The notes: a model not told the origin generated them from the sequence alone. 28,456 nt of DNA from Flemingiibacterium sp045634005 (GCA_045634005.1 JAZQZL010000030.1:1-28456), one strand, 5' to 3'; shown: positions 7,960-16,463, counted from the stretch's first letter. Made by a program: numbers and translations.

Positions 7960-8912
7960 TTTCCGTTCTCCTTGTCTGGTTTGAATATTTCCTTAAAATC
8001 CGTCGCGGCAAACACTCCGCACACGACTACAACCGCCGCGCACAACACAGTCTGCACGTTAAGAATACTTAAATCGCGTGAAATAATGACCGTAAGCACC
8101 ATAGCCCACGCGGTATATGTAATGTTAAGTCCCATAGCCTTGGACACGCCTATCGTACCGATTGCCTTGTAGTAGAATAGGTACGACACCGTTGCACAAA
8201 GCGCCGCGAGTGCGATTATAAGAAGCACCTTGCCGTTTGAGGGTGTAAAAAGTCCTGCGGTAAATTTAATTCCGCCGAGCAGAGGGATTACGATAAGTCC
8301 GTAAATCAGCGCGGACGTTGTCTGCCTTATCTGAAGCGCGTATTCGGTTTTGACGGTGGAATCCTTAAGGCATTTTGATAAGATAACGCCCTCAATTCCC
8401 CAACCGAGCGCGCACATAAGCACACCGCAAAGTCCAAGCCAGAAGTTGCTTATCGAAATCTCGGGCGAATAGGACAGTCCAAATACGCCAAGAAGCGTAC
8501 ACAAAAGAAAAATCCACTGATACCAACGTATCTTTTCTTTAAGAAAAATAAATGCGAGCACGCTTCCGATTGCGGGATATATCGCGCTTGCGACCGCGCC
8601 TATCGACGCGCCCATATAGTTTACGGCGAGCACGTAGCCCGTCATACCGACAGGTCCGCCGACAGACGAAGCTATCACAAGCCATTTAAAGCTTTTGGTT
8701 CTGAATATTTTAAGTACGTCGCCAAGACTGCGTCTTACACCGTTTACGATAAGCATATACACGGCTGACACGGCGTCGTGCAAAAACGTGCTGACGAACG
8801 GTGCTAAAATGAGTCCCTGCTCGGTAGAGATAAACGGTGTCATCGAAAGCGCGATACCGAGTATAACTGTTTCAAGCGCCCACATGACGCCGGCAAGTAT
8901 TCCGGACAGCAC
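7956..8912 (-). CDS. DMT-superfamily (EamA-type) transporter
   Basis: This 318-residue membrane protein has about ten hydrophobic segments arranged as two similar halves, the arrangement of the EamA/RhaT-type drug-metabolite transporters. A segment like AIYPAIGSVLAFIFLKEKI (about residues 122-141) closes the first half, as is typical of EamA repeats. The start chosen is GTG at 8912, because GGAGG lies seven bases upstream; the longer ATG version at 8939 would overlap the HAD gene and has no RBS. Only two bases separate it from the HAD stop, and it overlaps the next gene by four bases. In this operon it could move the substrate or product of the SGNH esterases. Direction and cargo are unknown. 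Confidence 0.82.
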   Translation of the reverse strand: MLSGILAGVMWALETVILGIALSMTPFISTEQGLILAPFVSTFLHDAVSAVYMLIVNGVRRSLGDVLKIFRTKSFKWLVIASSVGGPVGMTGYVLAVNYMGASIGAVASAIYPAIGSVLAFIFLKEKIRWYQWIFLLCTLLGVFGLSYSPEISISNFWLGLCGVLMCALGWGIEGVILSKCLKDSTVKTEYALQIRQTTSALIYGLIVIPLLGGIKFTAGLFTPSNGKVLLIIALAALCATVSYLFYYKAIGTIGVSKAMGLNITYTAWAMVLTVIISRDLSILNVQTVLCAAVVVVCGVFAATDFKEIFKPDKENGK

Positions 8913-8914
8913 GC

Positions 8915-9634
8915 TTATTCCTCCGAAACAAACGCACAAAGGTGCGATACGTCGGGGAGCACCTTATCCGCAAACTCGGCAAGACGGCTTCGGTTTTCTT
9001 CATTGGCTCCGACAGCCACGGATAAAATACCGGCATTTCTCGCAAAACGCACGTCCGTCATCGTGTCGCCGACCATTATAACCTCGTCTTTGCCAGCACC
9101 GGTGTATTCAATAAAATCAAGTGCCGCTTCGGGTGCGGGCTTAATGGGCGTTTTGCCGTCGTCGGTGTAAAGCTTGTCGAAAAGCTCGGTGATACCAAGC
9201 TTATCAAGGCAATACCGTGTAATTTCCGTGTTGTCGGTGGTAACGACAGCAAGCGTTATTCCCTTTTCCTTGAGAGCGGTAAGAACCGCATTTATATTCT
9301 CGCAGGTCGGCTTGACGGTTCCTTTTACAGCGCTCTTATTGTACGCGTCGAGCACAGTCTTACACACCTCGTCGTGACCGAGCGCACAGCCGTACTTTTC
9401 GAGCACAGAGTTAAATGCGAGCGCAATCTCCTCGTACGTCCCGCCGCAAAGAAGTCCTCCAATATCGGACACGCCGCCTTTTACGCCGATAGACGCAAGC
9501 ATTTCGTCCATAGGCACGTCGCCGCGGCCTACACAGTCAAGTAAAATGCGTACAGCGCTTTCGGAAACGCTTATCCAGAAGGCATCGAAATCAATGAGTG
9601 TGCCGTCTTTATCAAATATAATCGCTTTAATCAT
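8915..9634 (-). CDS. HAD-family phosphatase (phosphoglycolate phosphatase-like)
   Basis: This 239-residue protein is a class I HAD hydrolase. Seen: motif I FDKDGTL (7-13, nucleophile Asp8 and acid Asp10), motif II in AVVTTDN, motif III Lys in IKPAPEA, and motif IV MVGDTMTDVRFA. An alpha-helical cap inserted after motif I (about 20-90) fits the Gph/PgmB subclass. The start ATG has AGGAGA upstream; a longer reading from 9721 overlaps the previous gene. It is ten bases after the EEP gene's stop and two bases before the DMT start, so it belongs to the same operon. It probably dephosphorylates a small sugar or organic phosphate; the exact substrate cannot be read. Confidence 0.88.
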   Translation of the reverse strand: MIKAIIFDKDGTLIDFDAFWISVSESAVRILLDCVGRGDVPMDEMLASIGVKGGVSDIGGLLCGGTYEEIALAFNSVLEKYGCALGHDEVCKTVLDAYNKSAVKGTVKPTCENINAVLTALKEKGITLAVVTTDNTEITRYCLDKLGITELFDKLYTDDGKTPIKPAPEAALDFIEYTGAGKDEVIMVGDTMTDVRFARNAGILSVAVGANEENRSRLAEFADKVLPDVSHLCAFVSEE

Positions 9635-9644
9635 CGTGCTTCTC

Positions 9645-10343
9645 CTAAAATCTAATCTGTGCAATATGCGGTCTGTGATCGGACGCCACAATATCAGGGA
9701 TGTCCGCTGAAATAACCTCAATGTCCTTTGAAACGAAAATGTAGTCGATCTTTCTGTCGGGATTATCCGACGGATAGCTTAATTTTTCACCGTCGAAAAG
9801 CTTTGCCGTATCCTTCATCCTCGCGCGTATGGGTGCAAGCACGTCATTGTCGGGCGTTACGTTGAAGTCACCCATAAGGATGCACTTCTCCGCTTCTAAA
9901 TTCTCGACTACCGTACGAACGGCATTCTCTGCCTCATCCGCATTAAGTCCGAAGTGTGTAACCAAAACCGTAACGGAGTTTTCGAGCTTTGCCTTAAGTA
10001 AGCATCTCGTTTCGTAGTAGCCCGTACCCGTTTTCTCGGTAGGATCGGGGATCATAACGGTCTTTGCATACTCAATTTTATGTTTTGAAAGAAGTCCGTT
10101 GCCGTACGGATTCTGTCCGTCATCGCCGATTGCCTTCGCAAAATAGTAATTCTTCAATCCCGTAAGGCGCGAGAGTATGCCGACCTGATCGTCGTGATCG
10201 GGCGCGGTACCCTTGCCGCGCATCTCGTTTAGCGCAACTATATCGGGATCAAAGCGCTTCACCGTTTCTGCCATAATTTCGAAATCGATGCGCTGCTCGG
10301 TATAGTTTTTACAGTGCTGCGTATTGAACGTCATTATATTCAT
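9645..10343 (-). CDS. Endonuclease/exonuclease/phosphatase (EEP) family hydrolase
   Basis: This 232-residue protein has the EEP fold. Seen: MTFNTQH near the N-terminus (4-10), IVALNEMRG (metal-binding Glu), THFGLNADE, MGDFNVTPDND (Asp-Asn pair), RKIDYIFVS, and the C-terminal SDHRPHIAQI (catalytic His). All the signature residues are kept. The family includes nucleases, sphingomyelinases and sugar or inositol phosphatases; there is no signal peptide, so it is intracellular. The ATG at 10343 has GGAGGTG eight bases upstream. It is the first gene of the operon and sits 40 bp after a strong promoter. In this context, cleavage of a phosphodiester or phosphate monoester is plausible. Confidence 0.87.
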   Translation of the reverse strand: MNIMTFNTQHCKNYTEQRIDFEIMAETVKRFDPDIVALNEMRGKGTAPDHDDQVGILSRLTGLKNYYFAKAIGDDGQNPYGNGLLSKHKIEYAKTVMIPDPTEKTGTGYYETRCLLKAKLENSVTVLVTHFGLNADEAENAVRTVVENLEAEKCILMGDFNVTPDNDVLAPIRARMKDTAKLFDGEKLSYPSDNPDRKIDYIFVSKDIEVISADIPDIVASDHRPHIAQIRF

Positions 10344-10381
10344 TTTGAACGCACCTCCGCGCATCAAATATATCTAAAAAT

Positions 10382-10410
10382 ATTATACCACACATTTGAC
10401 GTTCTGCCAA
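10382..10410 (-). promoter_or_regulatory. Promoter of the EEP-HAD-DMT-SGNH-SGNH operon
   Basis: On the minus strand, TTGGCA (10410-10405), a 17-bp spacer and TATAAT (10387-10382) preceded by TGTGG. It is the only clear promoter found for the five genes down to 5974. Confidence 0.75.
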
Positions 10411-10453
10411 CCCCAAACGAAGAAAAAATAGAATTTTAAAGCATATTTTACGC

Positions 10454-10481
10454 AAAAAACGGGGCTGTAAAGCCCCGCTTT
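10454..10481 (-). terminator. Terminator of the ABC-DUF1854 operon
   Basis: CGGGGCT (10460-10466), a GTAA loop and AGCCCCG (10471-10477) form a GC-rich stem, followed on the minus strand by TTTTTTG. It begins immediately after the TGA of the last ABC gene. Confidence 0.9.
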
Positions 10482-12716
10482 TCAGTTTGCTATTCCCTGC
10501 TGCTCAATTACGGACTGCGCCATCTTGCGCTGTGCCATAACAAGCTTATAATATATGCCCTTATTTTCGAGAAGCTCGGTGTGCGTACCGAACTCCGCAA
10601 CGTGACCCTTGTCGAGTACAAGCAGCTTGTCTGCGTTTCGAAGCGTTGACAGTCGGTGCGCGATCGCGAACACGGTGCGTCCCTCGGTAAGCTTATTTAG
10701 CGAATCCTGAATAAGCTTTTCCGTTTCAGTATCGAGTGCGGCTGTCGCCTCGTCAAGTATAAGTATGCGCGGATTATGTATTACCGCACGTGCTATCGCT
10801 ATTCTCTGACGTTCACCGCCCGAGAGGGAGTATCCCTTCTCGCCGACGAAGGTGTTATATCCCTGCGGCAGATTCACTATAAAATCGTGCGCATTAGCTA
10901 TACGCGCCGCCGCAATTATCTCCTCATCGGTAGCGTGCGGCTTTGCATAGCGAATGTTGTCGCGGATCGTTCCCGAAAAGAGGAACGTTTCCTGCAAAAC
11001 GACACCTATCTGTGTACGAAGTGCATTCTGGGAAATATCCTTAATATTAACGCCGTCAATCTCGATAGCGCCCTCGTTTACGTCATAGAGTCGCATAAGA
11101 AGGTTGATAAGAGTGGTCTTACCGCATCCTGAGTGACCTACGATGCCGATCATCTCGCCGGGATTTACACAAAAGGATACACCCTCAAGCACGGGATCGT
11201 AGCTTTCGTAGCCGAACGTAACGTTCTTCACATTAACCTCGCCCTCAATACGGATATCGATCGGCAGGTCGATATCCTGCACCTCCTCGCGTTCCTCGAT
11301 CACCTCGAATATCTTCGAAAGGCTCGTTAAAAAGTTGGAAATATTACGCGGTATAAAGGTGATGAACATAAGCGGTGCGTAGATTATGTTAGCGTAGGAA
11401 TTTATCTGGTGCAGCTCGCCGACAAGCATCTCGTCGTGAAAGAGCAGATAGTTACCGTAAAGGAGTATCAGATAGCTTCCAAGCTTAACTGCAAAGCCGA
11501 GCAGCGGGAACACCGTATCAAACACCTTCGCGTTTTTCTCGCTTTGATGCGCGCGGCGTACTATAACCGCCTTGAAGCGCGCGATCTCGCTCTCCTCACG
11601 TCCAAACGTTTTTACTACACGTATACCGCTTAAAATATCCTGCAGCAAATGGTCGCTTTTCTGTGCAATTCCCCACAGCTTTCGGTTGCGGCGCTGTACA
11701 GATTTCCAGAATTTCGCGATAAGAAATACGACAAGGGGTATCGGCACGAATATAAACATCGCCATTATCGGATTTATCGTCAGCATCAGTATAAAGCCCA
11801 CGACAAGCGAGGACGCCTGAATAAAGAGGCTCGGAAGCTGATTTACTATAAAATCCTGCGCCACGTTTACGTCGTTGTTGATGCGTCCCATCATATCGCC
11901 CGTTGATTTTTGCTGAACGGACGACAAAGAGAGGGACTGTATCTTCTCGTAAAGGACCGTACGCATCATAAGCACAAAACGGTTGCCGGCCACCGCCGAG
12001 AGTCGGCTTTGAACGACCGTCAGCGCACGGTTGCACACCTCAAGCGACACTATAGCAACAACGATCAGCACGAACTGTGTCATCATTTTAGACTGTCCGT
12101 GATTTGCCTCGTTCAGTATGTAATTATTAAGTGCTATCTTCTGAATGTGAGGTACGACAAACTGGAATATTACGTTAAACACCGCGACGATAAACGGGAA
12201 GCACATCATAAGGCGCAGTCCCTTTGTCATCGCGAATATTTTTTTGTATATATCCATTACGTCAAGGCAGTACGGGCACACGTTTGTGCCTTTTATGAAA
12301 GGTCGGTTACACTTCGGACAAAAGCGCTCCCTCTCCGAATTGGTGATAGGCTCGCTCTTTGCGGTGTCCCGCGCGAGTATTTCGCACGCCTTTACAATTA
12401 CCGTATAGCGCGGCAGATGACGGCCCGACACAAACTGACAGATAACCTCTGTGCCCTTGCCGAAATCGGCCAAGAACGCACAGCTTCCGTACATTACCTC
12501 TGTGCGAAAATCCTTTGCGCCTGAGATGCGGTACTCACAAAGAAGCGCATCGCCGAGTATTTTGTATATTTTTTCGTTAGTTATAGCGATAAAGCCCGAC
12601 ACAAACTTGTCCTCAAGAATATTGAAAGGTACGCAGTACATAAGCTTTTCGCCGTCCCTGATTGCCGTGTCAAGCACCTGTCTTTCCGCCTTCGGCAGAT
12701 CGAACATAAGTCGCAT
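10482..12716 (-). CDS. ABC exporter half-transporter with PH-like domain and zinc ribbon
   Basis: This 744-residue protein has four parts. Residues 20-118 look like a bacterial PH-type domain (GEKLMYCVP ... AITNEKIYKI). A zinc ribbon follows (Cys133, Cys136, Cys147, Cys150). Residues 165-460 form the six-helix exporter membrane domain. The NBD has Walker A GHSGCGKT (527-534), signature LSGGERQ (631-637), Walker B ILILDE (651-656) and H-loop His687, all intact. AAGGAG lies seven bases upstream of the ATG. It is 18 bases after the DUF1854 gene and forms, with the gene at 13383, a probable heterodimer. The N-terminal extension is unlike ordinary MsbA/LmrA-type exporters. From memory, similar ABC plus DUF1854 pairs sit next to cyanophycin genes in Proteobacteria; none is here. 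The cargo is unknown. Confidence 0.88.
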   Translation of the reverse strand: MRLMFDLPKAERQVLDTAIRDGEKLMYCVPFNILEDKFVSGFIAITNEKIYKILGDALLCEYRISGAKDFRTEVMYGSCAFLADFGKGTEVICQFVSGRHLPRYTVIVKACEILARDTAKSEPITNSERERFCPKCNRPFIKGTNVCPYCLDVMDIYKKIFAMTKGLRLMMCFPFIVAVFNVIFQFVVPHIQKIALNNYILNEANHGQSKMMTQFVLIVVAIVSLEVCNRALTVVQSRLSAVAGNRFVLMMRTVLYEKIQSLSLSSVQQKSTGDMMGRINNDVNVAQDFIVNQLPSLFIQASSLVVGFILMLTINPIMAMFIFVPIPLVVFLIAKFWKSVQRRNRKLWGIAQKSDHLLQDILSGIRVVKTFGREESEIARFKAVIVRRAHQSEKNAKVFDTVFPLLGFAVKLGSYLILLYGNYLLFHDEMLVGELHQINSYANIIYAPLMFITFIPRNISNFLTSLSKIFEVIEEREEVQDIDLPIDIRIEGEVNVKNVTFGYESYDPVLEGVSFCVNPGEMIGIVGHSGCGKTTLINLLMRLYDVNEGAIEIDGVNIKDISQNALRTQIGVVLQETFLFSGTIRDNIRYAKPHATDEEIIAAARIANAHDFIVNLPQGYNTFVGEKGYSLSGGERQRIAIARAVIHNPRILILDEATAALDTETEKLIQDSLNKLTEGRTVFAIAHRLSTLRNADKLLVLDKGHVAEFGTHTELLENKGIYYKLVMAQRKMAQSVIEQQGIAN

Positions 12717-12734
12717 AAACTCACTCCTTCCGCT

Positions 12735-13352
12735 TTAGAGGTAGATGTCGAGCTTCTTGTAGCTTACCTTATCGAGCGCCTTCACGTCGCGTATCGCGAA
12801 CACGTTTCCGTCAACGTCGTTCATGAAAACGCGTCCGTCCTCAAGTGCACGGATATTGGAAAACGGATTGTTCATAACGAAATTTACGTGTCCCGCGGTG
12901 GTTTCGGCTTCCCAGTAAAGATATCCGAACTTGTCCTTTACCGAGATAAGCTTCACTATCTCGGGAGTAAAATATCTGCGCTCAAGCTCTTTTTCTATAA
13001 GATCCTGAGTTTCTGCGTCGAAATCGGTGATATAGCGTATCATACCGATTTCCTTACCGCGTCCACCCTTACGCGTGTCCGGCTCACGCACGGACAGGAA
13101 CTCGTTTGGGCTCGTTACGGGAAACGAGCGAAGTATAACGACACGCTCAAAGCTTTCCGGCTCGCCGTCAGCGTTTGTAATATCGAGCGAAACAAGTCCG
13201 CCGCCCGATTGAAAAAAGCGTGCGTTCTCGGGTGTGAGGTCAATGGAAACGCGCTGATTTTCAAGTATGAGATCACCGTCGTCACCGTCGCCGAGGATAT
13301 CGTTCTTCGGCTTTGTGTTTACCTTTTGTTCGGTCTTCTTTTCCTCTGCCAT
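12735..13352 (-). CDS. DUF1854-like protein
   Basis: This 205-residue soluble protein has a hydrophilic start (residues 1-25) and then a compact alpha/beta region. The pattern RSFPVTSPNEFLSVREPDTRKGGRGKEIGMI, a Glu-rich helix (QDLIEKELERRYFTPEIVKL) and the ending VFAIRDVKALDKVSYKKLDIYL fit DUF1854 as I know it. Such proteins are found beside ABC transporters and have no solved function. The ATG has AGGAGG upstream. It lies 30 bases after the ABC gene at 13383 and 18 bases before the other ABC gene, so all three are one transcript. It probably works as a cytoplasmic partner of the transporter. No catalytic motif is visible. Confidence 0.78.
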   Translation of the reverse strand: MAEEKKTEQKVNTKPKNDILGDGDDGDLILENQRVSIDLTPENARFFQSGGGLVSLDITNADGEPESFERVVILRSFPVTSPNEFLSVREPDTRKGGRGKEIGMIRYITDFDAETQDLIEKELERRYFTPEIVKLISVKDKFGYLYWEAETTAGHVNFVMNNPFSNIRALEDGRVFMNDVDGNVFAIRDVKALDKVSYKKLDIYL

Positions 13353-13382
13353 TTTCAGTCCTCCTTTTTGGGTAGGTCTATT

Positions 13383-15842
13383 TTACATTCCGGCAATTAT
13401 CTTTTTGTTTGCTTCATTCTGAAGCATGTAGAGCTTATGGAAGGTTCCCTTCTTTTCGAGAAGCTCGGCGTGAGTTCCCTCCTCGGTTATCTCGCCGTTT
13501 TCGATAACGAAAAGCTTATTACAGTCCTTGAGAGTAGACAGACGGTGCGCGATGGTGATAGTCGTACGTCCCGCGCTTACCGTTGTAAGCGCGTCCTGAA
13601 TAAGACGCTCCGTTTCGGTATCCATAGCCGCTGTCGCCTCGTCGAGTATGAGTATCGAGGGCGAGAGAAGGAGCGCTCTTGCAATCGAGATGCGTTGCTT
13701 TTCGCCTCCCGAAAGCGTACGCGATCCGGCACCGATAACCGTTTCATAGCCCTCGGGCATTTTAAGAATAAAATCGTGCGCGTTTGCCGCCTTAGCAGCC
13801 GCGATGACCTCATCCATAGTGGCATCCGGTCTTGCATAACGGATATTTTCCGCAACAGTTCCGCGGAAAAGGAATATCTCCTGTGAAACTATAGAAATGT
13901 TCGTACGAAGCGATTTTGTTGCGATATCCTTTACGTTGTAGCCGTCGATCTTTATAGTTCCGCTTATGGTATCGTAAAGGCGGCAGATAAGATTTGCTAT
14001 CGTTGACTTGCCGCTTCCCGTGTGACCTACAAGACCTATATGATCGCCAGCATTTATTTTGAGCGACATATTCTTGAGTATCGGACGGTTTGGCGCATAG
14101 TGGAAGCACACGTTATCAAACTCAATGTCGCCGCGAAGCGTGTCAAGGCTTACCGCGTCCTTCGCATCGGAAATTTCGGGCACAGCATCGAGTATCTCAA
14201 ACATACGCTGTGCACAGTTTATCGTATCCGTCACCATATCGACGAACACAGCAAAAAAGTTAAGCGGCGCGAAGATCATACCGAGGTATCCGATATACGT
14301 TGCAAATTCACCGTAGGTCATCTGCATGTTCATTACCTCGATGCCGCCGAATCCCCATATTGCCTGGCTCGAAAACGCGATAAGCAATCCGACTATCGGG
14401 AACATCGTAATGGTAACAAGATTTACCTTGAGGCTTGCCTTCATATACCGTGAGGCATACTTGTGAAATCTTGCGCTCTCCTCCGCTTCCTTGGAAAACG
14501 CCTTTACCACGCGGATACCCGTCAGCGCATCGCCGAGAACGGCGTTAAGGCTCGACGAGCGTCTCCAGCGCACCGTGTACGCACGGTCCAATTTGGGGAT
14601 CATTACTCTGAATATCGCAATAATTATCGGTACGGGAACGAATACGATGAGCGTAAGCTTCCAATTGAGTATGAACAGGAAAATTCCGATACCGATAAAA
14701 TTCAGAACGTTTATAACAAAATTGGGTACGCCGTCAATAAAGAATGTGCGTATTCTGTCCGCATCGTAGTTTACACGGGTAATAAGGCGACCCGTTTGGT
14801 TATTGTTGAAGAAAGAAAGCGACAGACTCTGAAGCGCGCTGAAAATATCAAGCTTCATATTGAGAGTAACCCGGTTTGACATTTTAGCGTTTGCACGGTG
14901 CTGTATAATGGACACGCCCAGCGACAAAAGCGCTATGGCAAAGATAACACCGATCATGATAAGCAGCCATCGCTCGCTGTGAAGCGTACCCACCGCCTTA
15001 CCGGCTATAGTACCCGGCTCGCTTATGACCTGGTCGTATAAGATCCGATTTGATATGATGGGATTTATAAGCTGTATGATTGAGGTCGCGAGCATACAGA
15101 GAATAACCGTGACAAGCTGAAGCTTGAAGGGTTTAAAATATCCGAGCACGCGCACGATAACTGCATTCTTGTTGGTACAGTGCGAGCAAGTCTTTCGCTC
15201 CTGATCGTCGTAAACCTTGCCGCACTTTGGGCATTTTGCGCTGAACTGATCAAATATGGGATCGTCGAAGGCTACATCCTCGCCTCTCGATAGGCGATTT
15301 AAAAGATCAATGAACGCAAAAAGCTTACGTTTTTTCGCGTTTGTACAGTACGCGATGACAATAGTTGTGGCGTCGCGCTCGCGCTCTTTACGAATGCGGC
15401 GCTTTTCTTTCTCATCACATTCGTCGAGCGGCTCATCAATATCGTAAGGATACTGCTTTGCGAGCAATCGGTTGCCCGAAACGAAATTGTCAACGTACGC
15501 GCCGTCGATACGCTTCATATCAAGCTCTTTGAACGTCGCATCGACAAACAAGTCGGGAACAAACAGCTCGTCGCACGCCTCTGTGTGCCCTCCACGTTTG
15601 CACTTTTTGCTCTTTTGGGCAGCCGCACGGGCGCGTTTTCGCTTTTCCTCCGTTTTCGCGTCAGAGCTTACCGACAGAAGGTAAAGCTTCTTGTCAGCAG
15701 CAGAAAACGCCAGAACAGTTTCGCCAAAGCGTCCCTCGTGGTCAAGGTCGAGGCAAAGCACCGTATCAAAGCGCTCTGTGTCGACTCCACGGTCACTAAA
15801 ACCGATCTGTGCCTCTTTTGTAAGCTTATCAAGTGGCAGCAT
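13383..15842 (-). CDS. ABC exporter half-transporter with PH-like domain and zinc ribbon (partner)
   Basis: This 819-residue protein is the first gene of the operon. Residues 20-185 look like a PH-type domain split by a basic, charged insertion (62-86) and a second charged stretch (140-158). A zinc ribbon follows (Cys204, Cys207, Cys219, Cys222), then the exporter membrane domain (240-550). The NBD has Walker A GHTGSGKS (606-613), signature LSGGEKQ (710-716) and Walker B ILILDE (730-735). Both ATP sites look competent when paired with the gene at 10482. The ATG at 15842 is the only canonical start in the frame, yet its nearest Shine-Dalgarno is 34 bases upstream with a hairpin between (see that entry); an ACG at 15869 is a less likely alternative. 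Cargo unknown. Confidence 0.87.
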   Translation of the reverse strand: MLPLDKLTKEAQIGFSDRGVDTERFDTVLCLDLDHEGRFGETVLAFSAADKKLYLLSVSSDAKTEEKRKRARAAAQKSKKCKRGGHTEACDELFVPDLFVDATFKELDMKRIDGAYVDNFVSGNRLLAKQYPYDIDEPLDECDEKEKRRIRKERERDATTIVIAYCTNAKKRKLFAFIDLLNRLSRGEDVAFDDPIFDQFSAKCPKCGKVYDDQERKTCSHCTNKNAVIVRVLGYFKPFKLQLVTVILCMLATSIIQLINPIISNRILYDQVISEPGTIAGKAVGTLHSERWLLIMIGVIFAIALLSLGVSIIQHRANAKMSNRVTLNMKLDIFSALQSLSLSFFNNNQTGRLITRVNYDADRIRTFFIDGVPNFVINVLNFIGIGIFLFILNWKLTLIVFVPVPIIIAIFRVMIPKLDRAYTVRWRRSSSLNAVLGDALTGIRVVKAFSKEAEESARFHKYASRYMKASLKVNLVTITMFPIVGLLIAFSSQAIWGFGGIEVMNMQMTYGEFATYIGYLGMIFAPLNFFAVFVDMVTDTINCAQRMFEILDAVPEISDAKDAVSLDTLRGDIEFDNVCFHYAPNRPILKNMSLKINAGDHIGLVGHTGSGKSTIANLICRLYDTISGTIKIDGYNVKDIATKSLRTNISIVSQEIFLFRGTVAENIRYARPDATMDEVIAAAKAANAHDFILKMPEGYETVIGAGSRTLSGGEKQRISIARALLLSPSILILDEATAAMDTETERLIQDALTTVSAGRTTITIAHRLSTLKDCNKLFVIENGEITEEGTHAELLEKKGTFHKLYMLQNEANKKIIAGM

Positions 15843-15852
15843 AAAGGTGTAC

Positions 15853-15883
15853 GATCGGACGTATGACGTCTGATCTCTCCTTT
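15853..15883 (-). promoter_or_regulatory. Distant Shine-Dalgarno and inverted repeat upstream of the ABC operon
   Basis: On the minus strand, AAAGGAG (15883-15877) is followed by an inverted repeat (15875-15853) whose arms are GATCAGACGT and ACGTCCGATC around a CAT loop: nine pairs and one A-C mismatch. Ten bases then lead to the ATG at 15842. If the hairpin folds, the RBS is effectively about 11 bases from the start codon; unfolded, it is 34 away. The same repeat could instead be an operator. Confidence 0.6.
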
Positions 15884-15923
15884 CGATTTTTTAGCACATC
15901 ACCGTATTTTTTCAAAAAAAGCA

Positions 15924-15952
15924 TTGATAAATTAAGCGAGATATGCTATCAT
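15924..15952 (+). promoter_or_regulatory. Putative promoter of the orphan gene at 16085
   Basis: TTGATA (15924-15929), a 17-bp spacer and TATCAT (15947-15952) preceded by TGC (extended -10). It overlaps the divergent ABC-operon promoter. A weaker candidate, TACAAT at 16032-16037, has a 19-bp spacer. Confidence 0.5.
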
Positions 15953-15953
15953 A

Positions 15954-15981
15954 AATATACCATAATCCAACGAAATTTCAA
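15954..15981 (-). promoter_or_regulatory. Promoter of the ABC-DUF1854-ABC operon
   Basis: On the minus strand, TTGAAA (15981-15976), a 16-bp spacer and TATATT (15959-15954) preceded by TGG. The leader would be about 100 bases and contains the hairpin at 15853-15875. Confidence 0.6.
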
Positions 15982-16084
15982 GTGACTTTAGGAAATTTTT
16001 TCAATTTTGTCGATACAACCAAAAATAGCGGTACAATTTGGTTAATTTGCCCCATCAAAATATCGTTTCTGAAAGGAAAAAACA

Positions 16085-16429
16085 ATGCTCGGCATATTCA
16101 AGAAGCTATTCAAACCGAAAAAAGAGGACTCCGTTGCGTTCCGCATCGAAATGGCAAAGCATCTCGCAGGACGCGCGATAAAATACTGCTCCGAGCGTGA
16201 CCCCGAAACGGGCACGGATCTCGTTATCGGCAAGTCTGGCTCGATGTCCATAAAGGACGACGAGTTCATCGTTTTATCAAGCGCGGATATCGTATTTCGC
16301 TGCAAGGTTACCGAGCTTCGCGCGTGGGAGCTCATGAGTAACGACGGCGCCATGCTCACCGCGCCCGATCTGACAAGAGGCGGCGAGGAGCGCACGATAA
16401 TCGTTTATTACACCTACTACCTCAAATAA
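16085..16429 (+). CDS. Unrecognised small protein, 114 residues
   Basis: I do not recognise this gene. It begins MLGIFKKLFKPKK, a short basic amphipathic stretch that could touch a membrane, followed by a helix (19-40) and then a beta-rich region (45-113) ending in a hydrophobic, aromatic tail (IIVYYTYYL). There is no full membrane segment and no metal-binding motif. The start has AAAGGA seven bases upstream. It is divergent from the ABC-DUF1854 operon and stands alone, with no clear terminator before the next gene. Codon use matches its neighbours, and the even pattern of synonymous bases makes it a credible gene. Function unknown. Confidence 0.72.
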   Translation: MLGIFKKLFKPKKEDSVAFRIEMAKHLAGRAIKYCSERDPETGTDLVIGKSGSMSIKDDEFIVLSSADIVFRCKVTELRAWELMSNDGAMLTAPDLTRGGEERTIIVYYTYYLK

Positions 16430-16463
16430 AGGTACGTTCTAACAGATTATCGTGCGAAGCAAT

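Noticed and set aside
12888..13886. A 332-codon open frame on the plus strand
   Set aside because: It crosses both the DUF1854 gene and the end of an ABC gene on the opposite strand, so it is an antisense shadow.
10482..15842. The ABC pair as a RiPP exporter for the small protein at 5618
   Set aside because: Neither half has a C39 peptidase domain, the genes are far apart and separately transcribed, and no modification enzyme is present.
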